64,000 bases of DNA, taken from NCBI GenBank assembly GCA_025350325.1, contig JANXYB010000076.1, positions 29,990 to 93,989 on the forward strand, given 5' to 3'. Below are positions 37,051 to 45,718 of this stretch, in pieces (position 1 is the first letter of the stretch; every line of letters begins with the position of its first letter). The position numbers and the translations under genes were made by a program. This stretch comes from Acidobacteriaceae bacterium. GTDB taxonomy: Bacteria > Acidobacteriota > Terriglobia > Terriglobales > Acidobacteriaceae. The notes under the pieces were generated by a model. That model was not told the DNA's origin. It saw nothing but the letters and a program-made list of their open reading frames with translations, and ran no database searches.

Positions 37051-37839
37051 TTAGTGCGTCATGTTGTTGATCTGCGAGTACATATCGTCGGCAGCCTTGA
37101 TGACTTTGGAATTCGATTCGTAGGCGCGCTGAGCCAGAACCATCTGCACGAACTCCGTCACGACGTCCACGTTTGAATTTTCCAGGTAGCCCTGTTGCAA
37201 GGTTCCCAGCCCTTCCGCTCCGCCCGGATTGCCGAGCACCGCGTCGCCGGAACTAAGAGTCGACTGCAGCAAGTTCGATCCCATGCTCGCGAGCCCGCCC
37301 GGATTAGGAAACGTAGCCAATTGCAACTGCCCCAGTTGGGAAGGATTCTGCTGACCGGAGAGAGTCGCGTTCACCACGCCGTACTGGGTGATCGTAACGG
37401 CGGTCGCATTCGATGGGATGGTGATGTTGGGCAGCACAGGATCGCCGTCGGTAGTCACAATCGTTCCTTGATTGTTCAAGTGAAACTGCCCCGCGCGCGT
37501 GTAGGCGATGGTTCCGTCCGGACGTTGCACCTGAAAGAATCCTGGCCCCTCAATGGCCACGTCGAGAGGATTGGACGTCTGATTGAGCGCGCCCTGCGTC
37601 ATGATGACCTCGGTGGCAGCCGATTTGGTGCCAAGTCCAATCTGCAAGCCCGCTGACACCGTCGACTGGCTTTGGGCCGCGCCGGGAGTAATCAGATTCT
37701 GGTAGATCATGTCTTGAAACTGCAGGCGCAATTGGCGGAATCCTGTAGTCGAGGAATTGGCCAGATTATTCGCAATGGTGTCGAGGTTCATCTGCTGGGC
37801 GCTCATCCCGCTCGCCGCTGTATATAGTGCACGAATCAT
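37051..37839 (-). CDS. flgG: Flagellar distal rod protein
   Basis: FlgG forms the distal rod. The 262-residue protein has the rod N-terminus (MIRALYTAASGMSAQQMNLD, TIANNLANSSTTGFRQLRLQ), the FlgG-specific LNQTSNPLDVAIEGPGFFQV and TRAGQFHLNNQGTIVTTDGD, and the C-terminal signature GYLENSNVDVVTEFVQMVLA, QRAYESNSKVIKAADDMYSQ. No signal peptide is present, as expected for a flagellar-export substrate. Confidence 0.97.
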   Translation of the reverse strand: MIRALYTAASGMSAQQMNLDTIANNLANSSTTGFRQLRLQFQDMIYQNLITPGAAQSQSTVSAGLQIGLGTKSAATEVIMTQGALNQTSNPLDVAIEGPGFFQVQRPDGTIAYTRAGQFHLNNQGTIVTTDGDPVLPNITIPSNATAVTITQYGVVNATLSGQQNPSQLGQLQLATFPNPGGLASMGSNLLQSTLSSGDAVLGNPGGAEGLGTLQQGYLENSNVDVVTEFVQMVLAQRAYESNSKVIKAADDMYSQINNMTH

Positions 37840-37872
37840 TTCTTTACCTCGCTCTGCATCCGAAGCATGCCC

Positions 37873-38610
37873 CTATACACGGGGCAATTCCTCAGTCGCG
37901 ATCTTGTTAAACTCGGTGTGGAACACAGTCAGAGCCTTCTGCATCATCTCTGCCTGCCGCTGCATCATGATCAGGTCTAGCGTTCCTTGAATCACGTCCT
38001 GGTTGGCGTTCTCAATATTCCCTTGCCGCACCGAGGCATTCTTCGACAGGACCGCCTCGACGCCTTGGGGCGCTTCGTACCGATTCGCTCCTTCGGGAGT
38101 GAGTTGGGTGCTGGCAGCAAACGTGAACACACCCACTGTGGCCACTGCGCCGCCGGCGACTGAAACGACTCCGTCGGCCCCCACGGAAACTTCTCCCGGT
38201 GGAATCGCAATCGGCTTGCCGGTTGTCGAAAGCACCTGCTGACCCTCGGACGTCACCAGCATTCCGCCCTGCGAACGATGAAAGCTGCCATCCCGGGTAA
38301 ACCGTGTACCGGCCGCTGTCGCGACCTCAAAAAAACCTTCTCCCTGAATGGCAAGGTCGAGGGGATTTCCGGTCTGCTGCAAAGCGCCCTGAGCCATGCT
38401 CAGCCGATCGCCGCCCAGCAATCCGTAGTTATTCACGGTCTGCCCAAGTTGCGAGTCATTTCCATCGGGGCCGAGCACTACTGAGCGAAAATATTCGCGC
38501 TCGGCGCGATAGCCCGGAGTCTGGGCATTGGCCAGATTTGCGGCGGCAGTGTCGAGAGCCTGGGTGCGCGCTATCAGTCCCGTCAACGCGGCATAATACC
38601 CACTGTCCAT
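37873..38610 (-). CDS. flgF: Flagellar proximal/distal rod protein FlgF-like
   Basis: This 245-residue member of the rod family precedes flgG, the FlgF position. The N-terminus (MDSGYYAALTGLIARTQALD, TAAANLANAQTPGYRAEREY), core (LQQTGNPLDLAIQGEGFFEV) and C-terminus (ASVRQGNIENANQDVIQGTL) match. ATG 38610 has AAGGAG seven bases upstream; an open frame extends to 38775 without coding features. FlgF versus FlgG-paralog identity rests on context. Confidence 0.88.
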   Translation of the reverse strand: MDSGYYAALTGLIARTQALDTAAANLANAQTPGYRAEREYFRSVVLGPDGNDSQLGQTVNNYGLLGGDRLSMAQGALQQTGNPLDLAIQGEGFFEVATAAGTRFTRDGSFHRSQGGMLVTSEGQQVLSTTGKPIAIPPGEVSVGADGVVSVAGGAVATVGVFTFAASTQLTPEGANRYEAPQGVEAVLSKNASVRQGNIENANQDVIQGTLDLIMMQRQAEMMQKALTVFHTEFNKIATEELPRV

Positions 38611-38863
38611 GGCGCGACTCCTTTTGAGATGAAGGAGTGCAGATGGAGGGCCGAAAGAAAAGGGGAAAGGTTGGAAAATTTTCAGAATCAAGCGCGCATG
38701 AAAAGAAATGGAGTTAGACCGAACACATCGGCGCAACTCTGAGACGCAGTTCCGCGACAGGCCAACCCGAAGCATGCGGCGTCTGCCGCTTGCTTTCCTT
38801 GCTCTACCATCGGTGCGGATCTGAGCGGCCCGTACACCGACCAGGCCCTGAGACAGCCCAGGA

Positions 38864-39430
38864 CTATTGCAAACCGTCGCAGACGATCGTCACTTCAAAA
38901 CCGGCGCCATCAAAGCGATAAGCATGGCGCAGTTGAAATTCGGGAGCCTGCACATGGAGGTTATAGTCGCGTCCGGAAATTACTGCCGGGACCGACAATC
39001 CGCAGTTTGCCGCCAGATCTGGGACCTTGCTTTTCCAGCCGCCCGCAAGCATGTTGCATATCTCGCCGATGCCGTCCTTGACGGTGTCGTCGATGGTATC
39101 GAATTCCGTGCCGGTCATAAGGCTGGCCACTTTCATTGCCGCCGACCCGTTACAGCTAAACAAGCATGCTCCGCTGAGCAGACCGCCAAAGCCGACCACC
39201 GCGGTCACGGTTTCTTCCTCAGCCTTCGGCCGCACCGCCGCCGGCCCAACTACTCGCTGACACTGTACGCCCAGCATCGTCTGAAAAACTTCTTGCACAC
39301 TGGCTTCCAGATTCTCAGGATCACAGACCAGGTGCATTGAGTCCCGCAAAGATAAAGACATCGCTTGCTCCGTTTCGCTGTGGTCCCACCGGTGGACGAT
39401 CGCTGCGTTTCTAATTCCGTTCAGCAACAT
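38864..39430 (-). CDS. CheX-like chemotaxis phosphatase
   Basis: CheX-type proteins dephosphorylate CheY-P. The fold opens with VQEVFQTMLGVQCQR. The catalytic stretch DTVKDGIGEICNMLAGGWKS contains the E-x-x-N pair needed for hydrolysis, and FGGLLSGACLFSCNGSAAMK fits the family strands. ATG 39430 has GGGAGG seven bases upstream, 15 bases after the cheY stop; ATG 39361 also has an RBS (GGAG) and would remove 23 N-terminal residues. Pairing with cheY immediately upstream supports the role. Confidence 0.85.
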   Translation of the reverse strand: MLLNGIRNAAIVHRWDHSETEQAMSLSLRDSMHLVCDPENLEASVQEVFQTMLGVQCQRVVGPAAVRPKAEEETVTAVVGFGGLLSGACLFSCNGSAAMKVASLMTGTEFDTIDDTVKDGIGEICNMLAGGWKSKVPDLAANCGLSVPAVISGRDYNLHVQAPEFQLRHAYRFDGAGFEVTIVCDGLQ

Positions 39431-39445
39431 GCGGATACCTCCCTG

Positions 39446-39829
39446 TCATGCCGCATTCAGCAGCGGTAAAACCCGTTCTTTAACCTGTTCAGCGGTAAAA
39501 GGCTTTCGTATATATCCCCGCGCCCCGGCCTCGATCGCCTGCTTCACATGTTCTTCGCTCGACTCGGTGGTAATCATCACTACGGGAACACCTGGCGCTA
39601 AATTCTGGGCGCGTATCTGACGAACGAATTCAAGCCCATCCATCAATGGCATGTTGATGTCGGACAGAATCAGGTCGACTTGCATGGTTTTAAGCACCTC
39701 GATTGCCTCGGTGCCGCTGCCCGCCTCAAACACCAGCATCGTCGTAAGACCAGCCTGGCGAAGCGCACGTTCCACAATTTTGCGCATCACCGAGGAATCA
39801 TCCACAATCAACGCTCGAATTTCACTCAT
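39446..39829 (-). CDS. cheY: Chemotaxis response regulator CheY
   Basis: CheY carries the phosphoryl signal to the flagellar switch. This 127-residue single receiver domain has the acidic pocket D10/D11 (ALIVDDSSVMR), phospho-acceptor D57 (LILSDINMPLMDGLEF), T87/T88 (VVMITTESS) and K109 (GYIRKPFTAEQV). There is no output domain. RBS GAGGAG precedes the ATG, and a sigma-28 -10 box lies 22 bases upstream. No cheA, cheW or receptor gene is in the window, so its kinase is encoded elsewhere. Confidence 0.93.
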   Translation of the reverse strand: MSEIRALIVDDSSVMRKIVERALRQAGLTTMLVFEAGSGTEAIEVLKTMQVDLILSDINMPLMDGLEFVRQIRAQNLAPGVPVVMITTESSEEHVKQAIEAGARGYIRKPFTAEQVKERVLPLLNAA

Positions 39830-39851
39830 TGCAACTCCTCTGCCTGGTTGT

Positions 39852-39859
39852 TTATCGGC
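39852..39859 (-). promoter_or_regulatory. Candidate sigma-28 -10 box before cheY
   Basis: GCCGATAA on the minus strand is a perfect FliA -10 element, 22 bases before cheY. The sequence 11 bases upstream (TCATGGAT) matches only half of the -35 consensus, so confidence is moderate. Confidence 0.45.
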
Positions 39860-39913
39860 CGCAAGGTGCGATCCATGAAACCGATCTTTTGGGTCAGCAC
39901 TTTCGCACCAAGG

Positions 39914-40882
39914 TCAAAGCGGGACGATCGAACAAACGACGTCCTCTACCGACTGGGTTTCGGGCAGCGGCCCATGTTGCGGGCGCAACCACATCCGCAG
40001 CCAGAGGCAGTCATGCACCCGCACGAGGCGAGAGGCGATGGGATGCGACCGCTCCACGGAGCGCGCCAGTGAATGCGCGGCAGCCGTCGCGGAGGTAGCC
40101 TCAATCAGTTCGACCGATGGAAACTTTGCATTGAGCATCGTGGTATGGGCAGGGCGAAATAGGGACGACCGCACTACACCGCACTCCACGCGCAACCCGG
40201 TCATCCGTCCAACCGCATGCGCAAGGACCGGATCGAGGCTTTCCGCAAACCCGAGGTACAACATCTTTCCCGCAGCGAGGCGGACCGGCAACGCACTGAA
40301 CGCATCCACAAACAGGCGCGGCATTGCTGTAGTGAGCGACCCCGCGTCCGCGCCCTCCAGCGGAATCACCGGACAGCTCCACTGGACCCCGAGCGCGCGG
40401 GTGACTTTTGTCTCGTCTACCGCATGCTGTTGCACCAGCCATTCGCCCAGGCGACCGCTACCGGCGGCCCTCTGCGCCACCAGAGCGCGACGCAATTGAA
40501 TCTGCGTAATCCAGCCTTGCTCGAGCATCAACAAGCCCAGCGGAATGCGATGACGGTGCCCCTCGCGCGCCATCGCGCCGCGTCCGTCGAGTTCGCGGCT
40601 GACAGCACCCCGCAATCGTGCGGCCGTACATTCAGGGGAGCAAGTCCAACCACCTTCAAACACCGGCACCGAACGGCTGCGCCACAAATGAAGCCAGCCG
40701 GAGTGGCAGTCTGCATTGGCACAGGTGCCAAAAAATCCCGGACGGAAATCAATGCCTGCCGCGACCCCGTCGTAGCCAACAGCCGCGTCATGTTCTGGTT
40801 GAAAAGACGAAAGGGCAGACTGAACCGACGCTGCAGAACGTCTTAAGAGGGAAGCCGAGGTTCGACGATTTAGAACAAGCAT
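39914..40882 (-). CDS. Zinc-motif and MshEN-domain protein in flagellar locus
   Basis: This 322-residue protein has two visible parts. Near residue 50, CANADC and later CTFSP-type CSPEC form a Cys4 site likely to bind zinc. From about residue 110 two tandem units match the MshEN (GspE/PilB N-terminal) pattern: PLGLLMLEQGWITQIQLRRA, LVAQ, then GRLGEWLVQQHAVDETKVTR, ALGVQ. MshEN domains of this type bind cyclic di-GMP. No ATPase domain follows. The gene overlaps the fliY-like stop by 13 bases, tying its synthesis to the switch genes. A c-di-GMP sensing role at the flagellum is my inference. Confidence 0.7.
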   Translation of the reverse strand: MLVLNRRTSASLLRRSAASVQSALSSFQPEHDAAVGYDGVAAGIDFRPGFFGTCANADCHSGWLHLWRSRSVPVFEGGWTCSPECTAARLRGAVSRELDGRGAMAREGHRHRIPLGLLMLEQGWITQIQLRRALVAQRAAGSGRLGEWLVQQHAVDETKVTRALGVQWSCPVIPLEGADAGSLTTAMPRLFVDAFSALPVRLAAGKMLYLGFAESLDPVLAHAVGRMTGLRVECGVVRSSLFRPAHTTMLNAKFPSVELIEATSATAAAHSLARSVERSHPIASRLVRVHDCLWLRMWLRPQHGPLPETQSVEDVVCSIVPL

Positions 40883-41655
40883 CGTATGCTCTCTAGACGC
40901 ATGCGCGGCGTAGCCACTTCAGTAATGCGCAGACCGAAATTGCCATTGACCAGCACCACTTCTCCGCGAGCCACAATCTTGTCTCCTACAATCAAGTCCA
41001 CCGGATCGGCGATGTGACGGTCCAGTTCGACAACGTCTCCTGGGCCAAGGTCGAGAATCTCTCCCAACGGCATTTCGCGGCACCCAAAACGCAGCGCAGC
41101 TTCTAGTTCCACATCGAGTAGTAGTTCAATGGCGGGGCTGATCCCGGTCGCCGAAGAAACGGGCGGCGACGGGGAAGCGCTCTCTGTGACCGCTGGCGCA
41201 TCCTTGGGCCTTGCTTCGTTGGGCCTTGCTTCACTGGACTGTACAGCGCGCACTTCATCCCTCACTGCGATCGTCCAGGTGCCACTTGATGACTTGAGTT
41301 GAAACGCGCGCGATATCTGGCTTGGTGCGCCGGTTTCTTTGAACTCCTCAACCCGGCATTTCTTGCTTGTCTTGGCCAGCAGTTCGCCGGCGGCGGCATC
41401 GGCCACCTCGCGCAGTAACTCTGCCCAGCCGGCCTTCTGGTCAGCGCCATCCCCCATCAAAGGCGCTTCAAAAATGGTCGCATCTAAAACAACTGAAAAG
41501 TTTCCCGCCTCGTCTCCTGTGAGCGTCGTGACAAAGCTGCGCGCCCCAGCCCCCATCGGCTTGGGCAGGGATTCGGCAAGCTGCGGTTCCCCGGCAAGAG
41601 CCTGCGCAAAGAGCGCTGTCGCTACTGAAATCCAGCAATCGATATAGGTGTTCAT
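40870..41655 (-). CDS. FliN/FliY-like flagellar switch protein with N-terminal CheC-like region
   Basis: The 261-residue protein ends in a SpoA/FliN domain: IELLLDVELEAALRFGCREM, PLGEILDLGPGDVVELDRHI, ADPVDLIVGDKIVARGEVVL and VNGNFGLRITEV. The first 135 residues (GNFSVVLDATIFEAPLMG, ELLREVADAAAGELLAK) look like a CheC/CheX fold but lack the Glu-Asn catalytic motif. An Ala/Pro/Glu-rich linker joins them. This resembles FliY of Firmicutes. ATG 41655 overlaps the fliM stop as ATGA. A separate short FliN is encoded at 49064. Confidence 0.8.
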   Translation of the reverse strand: MNTYIDCWISVATALFAQALAGEPQLAESLPKPMGAGARSFVTTLTGDEAGNFSVVLDATIFEAPLMGDGADQKAGWAELLREVADAAAGELLAKTSKKCRVEEFKETGAPSQISRAFQLKSSSGTWTIAVRDEVRAVQSSEARPNEARPKDAPAVTESASPSPPVSSATGISPAIELLLDVELEAALRFGCREMPLGEILDLGPGDVVELDRHIADPVDLIVGDKIVARGEVVLVNGNFGLRITEVATPRMRLESIRCLF

Positions 41656-42611
41656 GCGTTCCCCCCTGGGGCAGGAGCGGCGATACGGGCGGCGCGATGC
41701 GCGCCCTGCCGCAATGCCTGTGCCTTCCACAACGGCTGCCCGCCTACACACCATTGCGGCGAGATGCTGGCCGACTGATCGAGACGCAGGATCATACCCG
41801 GCTGCAGGTTCTCAAGGGCGCTTGCCGCCAGGCGCACCGCAGGTAACTGCAAAGCACCGCCAAAACGAATCTGCCTTACCGCGGTTTCCATGCGGGTGCG
41901 GGTCTCGGGCGCGTGCCGCCGCCGCCTGCCCCAATCGGAGGTGAGGCGGCGCAGGATGGTATTCGCCACCACGGCTGGAAATGCAAGGTTGAGCAGACCG
42001 GAGCCATGCGGCATGCGAATCTCAAAACTGAGGCAAAGCGTCTTCTCATTCACCGACATGATCCGCGCCACCTGGGTTTGCATCTGACGTCGTTCAAAAT
42101 TGAAACTCAACCCCACCGGCTGCCATGCTGAAGTCAACTCCCTGCAGATAATCTCGACCAGGCTGGCGAGAATGGCTTCTTCAATATCGGTCAGCTCGCG
42201 CAGCGGACCCTCTTTGCCCTCGCCGCCGAGCAACAAATCGATAATCGGCGGTGCCAGGGCAAGGTCAAGTTGCATCACCGACAGCGCGCCCAGCGGCTCA
42301 AGGCGTATTGAGGCCACGTAGCTGATTTCAGGTATGCGCATCAGAAATTCGTTGAACGGGATCTGCTCGGCTGAAACCAGGTTGACCTGAAAACGGCTGC
42401 GCAACCATGCCGATAAATTGTGGGTCAGGTTGCGCGCAAACAGATCGTTCAACATGCTGATGGCACGCATCTGTTCGTTTGAAATTTGTCCCGCCGAGGC
42501 AAAACTGTACGGCGTCACACGCGCCCGCACTTCAATTGGAGCGGCCTCGGCGGAGGTGCGCGCTGCCTCAAACAATGCATCGATTTCATCCTGCTTAAGA
42601 GTCTTTTCCAT
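41652..42611 (-). CDS. fliM: Flagellar motor switch protein FliM
   Basis: FliM binds CheY-P and sets rotation direction. The extreme N-terminus (KTLKQDEIDALFEAA) is the CheY-binding segment variant: the usual LSQ(D/E)EIDALL is seen as LKQDEIDALF. The CheC-like middle (RNLTHNLSAWLRSRFQVNLV, FNEFLMRIPEISYVASIRLE) and SpoA-type C-terminus (LPAVRLAASALENLQPGMIL) are present. The start is the ATG at 42611 (a TTG lies directly before it), with GGAG upstream. The 319 residues are normal. Confidence 0.94.
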   Translation of the reverse strand: MEKTLKQDEIDALFEAARTSAEAAPIEVRARVTPYSFASAGQISNEQMRAISMLNDLFARNLTHNLSAWLRSRFQVNLVSAEQIPFNEFLMRIPEISYVASIRLEPLGALSVMQLDLALAPPIIDLLLGGEGKEGPLRELTDIEEAILASLVEIICRELTSAWQPVGLSFNFERRQMQTQVARIMSVNEKTLCLSFEIRMPHGSGLLNLAFPAVVANTILRRLTSDWGRRRRHAPETRTRMETAVRQIRFGGALQLPAVRLAASALENLQPGMILRLDQSASISPQWCVGGQPLWKAQALRQGAHRAARIAAPAPGGNA

Positions 42612-42675
42612 CAATGCTCCAACCTTGCCTTAGCTGCTCAGCTCCGCATATCCACCCTGCGCTTGAAGATTCCGC

Positions 42676-43530
42676 TCACCCGCGTGCATACGAAACATGC
42701 TTTCGCGAACGGCCGTGCTCGAATGCGCCAGATGCGGCCAGATCCTTGAGCCCCGCCCGCAGGTGGACGACCGCCGACGCATGGACCTGCGACACCCGCG
42801 ATTCGACGACGCCCATGGCCAGGCCGATCTCGCGCATGGTCATTTCCTCGTAATAGTAGAGGGTCATCACCAGCCGTTCCCGCTCCGGCAAGTTGGTGAT
42901 CGCTTCAGAAAGACGACCCTCCAGCTCGCCGCGCAGGCAGCAAAATAGCGGATCCTCTTCGGGACGTCCGGGAACGTAGGCCAGCTCTTCTTCGCCGGAA
43001 TCCTCATTGCGCTCGACATGCAGGGTGCCAATCTCGAGCCCCTTCAATTCGCCCAGCAATTGTTGATATTGCGCCAGACCCAGACTTAGCTCGGCGGCAA
43101 CTTCCACTTCTCCAGGTGCCCGTCCCAAACGTGCGGTCAACACGCGAATCGATTCTTCGACCGCCCGGCCCTTGCGGCGCAACTCCCGCGGACTCCAATC
43201 GAGCGTGCGCAGACTATCCAGAATCGCCCCGCGGATACGGAACTGTGCATAACTGCGAAACTGTACCTTTTTGGTTGGATCGAACTTGCTGAACGCGTCC
43301 ATCAAACCCACCACGCCTGCGGAGACAAGGTCTTCAATGTCGACATGCTGGGGCAAACGCTCGTGGATGCGCCGCGCCAGAAAGCGCACGATGGGCAAAT
43401 GGTCGAGCAACACGCGCTCCTGCTCTCCGCTCAATATCTGGGCTCCTGCCACCGCCGGTGGATATCCGTCGGCGATCACTCCGCGTCGTGGTGTACGCGG
43501 CGTCCCTGCTGTATCTGTCCCCATTCCCAT
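42676..43530 (-). CDS. fliA: RNA polymerase sigma-28 factor
   Basis: FliA directs late flagellar genes. The 284-residue protein has region 2 (LARRIHERLPQHVDIEDLVS, AGVVGLMDAFSKFDPTKKVQ, FRSYAQFRIRGAILDSLRTL), region 3 (VEVAAELSLGLAQYQQLLGE) and region 4 (LPERERLVMTLYYYEEMTMR, EIGLAMGVVESRVSQVHASA). The start ATG has AAGGGG upstream. It lies between flhA and fliM. The usual flhF and flhG between flhA and fliA are missing. Its antagonist FlgM is in the same locus. Confidence 0.96.
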   Translation of the reverse strand: MGMGTDTAGTPRTPRRGVIADGYPPAVAGAQILSGEQERVLLDHLPIVRFLARRIHERLPQHVDIEDLVSAGVVGLMDAFSKFDPTKKVQFRSYAQFRIRGAILDSLRTLDWSPRELRRKGRAVEESIRVLTARLGRAPGEVEVAAELSLGLAQYQQLLGELKGLEIGTLHVERNEDSGEEELAYVPGRPEEDPLFCCLRGELEGRLSEAITNLPERERLVMTLYYYEEMTMREIGLAMGVVESRVSQVHASAVVHLRAGLKDLAASGAFEHGRSRKHVSYARG

Positions 43531-43615
43531 CGCAGCCCCTTCTCAATTCTTGTGGATCGGGCCTTGTGGCCAACTCCGCCACCTGACGCCAAAGCCGTAA
43601 ACCGATTCCCGGTTC

Positions 43616-45718
43616 TCAACGCACCGTTCCTACCGGCCGCAATCGAACCTCGGGTGGAATCTCTCCCGCCGCTACAACCGCCAACCGCGGCAGCACCGGC
43701 TCTAACCAGCGCTTGACGTGGTAGCGGGCCGGACTCGGACAAAGCAGCACGGGAAGGGCCGAGGCAGAGGACGCACCGATTAGAAGCCTCACAGAATCGG
43801 CTAGACGTCGTACCACTGGGGTTCCCGGCGCGGTCGCCGCAGAGAGCAGCCGCTGACCAGTTTCGGGCGAGAGCGTAGAAAGGATTTCCTCTTCGAGAGC
43901 AGGGTCGAGCAGCAAGACCGGCAATTGCCCATCGTTGTCGAGCAGCGGCTGCACCAGGCGACGGCCCATCGCCTGGCGCGCGGCCTCAACCAGTGCTACC
44001 TGACTCTTGTTTACGGGCGCCATCTCGAGCAGCGCTTCGAGAATAGATCCCATGTCGCGGATGGACACGCGCTCGCGCAATAGCTGTTCGAGCACCTTCT
44101 CAACCTCGCCCAGGGTGAGAAGTTTGGGCACTAATTCTTCGAGCAACTTGGGATGACTATCATTCAACGTGTCCATCAGTCGCTTGGCTTCGGCGCGTCC
44201 CAGCAGCTCATGCGCATGCTGGCGGATCAACTCGCCGAGATGCGTGGTAATCACTGTGACCGCATCGACCACGGAATACCCGGCGGCGATGGCCTGGTCC
44301 TCAATCTGAGGCGCGATCCAAACTGCGGGCACTCCAAACGCGGGTTCGCGAGCCTCTTTGCCCGGCAGCGGCCGCCTTCCGGGGTCCCCTGAAACAGCCA
44401 AAAGCTGCGCGCCCTCGGTCTGCCAACGGCCGATCTCAAGACCCCGCAATGAAAACCGGTATTCACGCGGTCGCAGACGCAGGTTGTCAGAGATGTGCAC
44501 CGGGGGAACCAGAAATCCCATTTCGGCGGAAAGATGGCGGCGCAGCGCGCGCACCCGGTTCAAGAGTTGTCCGCCCTGCTTTTCATCGACCAGCGGGATG
44601 AGTTGAAATCCAATTTCCAAGGTCAACTCTTCAAGCCGCAACAGCCCGGCCAGGTCGGAACCCTGCGCCTGCTCCGCCTTCTTCTTCTCGACCGGGCCGA
44701 TCTCTAGCGGAGTAGCCGTGCGCGCCGCGGCTTCAACCCGGCGCGCCGCCCAGAACAAGGCTCCAGCGATTAAAAGAAACGTCAACGTGGGCAGCCCCGG
44801 GATCAGGCACATCGCTCCTGAAACCAGGCTGGCCGAATAGAGAGTCGCGGGACGGGCCAGCAGTTGCTGGCGAATTTCGGCACCCAGCATTCCAGCGGAA
44901 TTGGCGCGGGTCAGAGTAATGCCGCCTGCCACGGAAACCAGCAACGAAGGAATCAGCGTAACCAGGCCGTCCCCCACCGTCAGCACGGTGTAGGTGCGCG
45001 CTGCTTCGCTCAGATCAATGCCCTGCTGCAAGGTGCCGATCAGCAGCCCTGCAATGATGTTGATTGCCGTGATCAGAATGGTGGCCAGTGAATCGCGTTG
45101 ATTAAATCTCGCAGCCCCATCCATTGCGCCATAGAATTCCGCTTCGCGCGCGATGGCTTGTCGCCGTTTTCGTGCTTCTGCCTCATCGATCAAACCGGCA
45201 CTCATGTCGGCATCGATGGCCATCTGCTTGCCCGGCAGGGCGTCTAAAGTGAACCGCGCTGTAACCTCCGCGGTGCGTACCGCTCCATGAGAGACAACCA
45301 AAAACTGGATTGCGATCAGGGCGAGAAAGAGTACGAAGCCGACCACATAATTTCCGCCCACAACGAATTGCCCGAAGGCCTCGATCACCTTTCCTGCGGC
45401 GCCCGTGCCCTCCGATCCGTGCAGCAGGATGCGGCGGCTGGAAGCGATGTTCAGCGAGAGCCGGAAAAGTGTGAGCAGCAACAACAGTGTCGGGAATACC
45501 GACAATTCGACGGCGCGACGAATCTGCACGGCCGAAAGAAAGACGATGATTGATGCCGCCATTGACAGTGCCAGCAAAAAATCCAGGCAGAACGCCGGCA
45601 GCGGAATCAGCATGACAAAAATCACACTGATGGCGCCGAGAGGCAGCACATATTCCCGCAGCCGATGCAGAATGGAACCCGGCGCCACAGTGGTAACGGC
45701 AAGTGCGGCTGTACTCAT
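43616..45718 (-). CDS. flhA: Flagellar export gate protein FlhA
   Basis: FlhA is the large export-gate subunit. The 700-residue protein has eight membrane helices in its N-terminal half, with the FHIPEP-type loop ending TADVTARFTLDALPGKQMAI, DADMSAGLIDEAEARKRRQA and GAMDGAARFNQRDSLATILI, then a cytoplasmic domain (LRLRPREYRFSLRGLEIGRW, VDAVTVITTHLGELIRQHAH, SIRDMGSILEALLEMAP). ATG 45718 overlaps the flhB stop as ATGA. Confidence 0.96.
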   Translation of the reverse strand: MSTAALAVTTVAPGSILHRLREYVLPLGAISVIFVMLIPLPAFCLDFLLALSMAASIIVFLSAVQIRRAVELSVFPTLLLLLTLFRLSLNIASSRRILLHGSEGTGAAGKVIEAFGQFVVGGNYVVGFVLFLALIAIQFLVVSHGAVRTAEVTARFTLDALPGKQMAIDADMSAGLIDEAEARKRRQAIAREAEFYGAMDGAARFNQRDSLATILITAINIIAGLLIGTLQQGIDLSEAARTYTVLTVGDGLVTLIPSLLVSVAGGITLTRANSAGMLGAEIRQQLLARPATLYSASLVSGAMCLIPGLPTLTFLLIAGALFWAARRVEAAARTATPLEIGPVEKKKAEQAQGSDLAGLLRLEELTLEIGFQLIPLVDEKQGGQLLNRVRALRRHLSAEMGFLVPPVHISDNLRLRPREYRFSLRGLEIGRWQTEGAQLLAVSGDPGRRPLPGKEAREPAFGVPAVWIAPQIEDQAIAAGYSVVDAVTVITTHLGELIRQHAHELLGRAEAKRLMDTLNDSHPKLLEELVPKLLTLGEVEKVLEQLLRERVSIRDMGSILEALLEMAPVNKSQVALVEAARQAMGRRLVQPLLDNDGQLPVLLLDPALEEEILSTLSPETGQRLLSAATAPGTPVVRRLADSVRLLIGASSASALPVLLCPSPARYHVKRWLEPVLPRLAVVAAGEIPPEVRLRPVGTVR

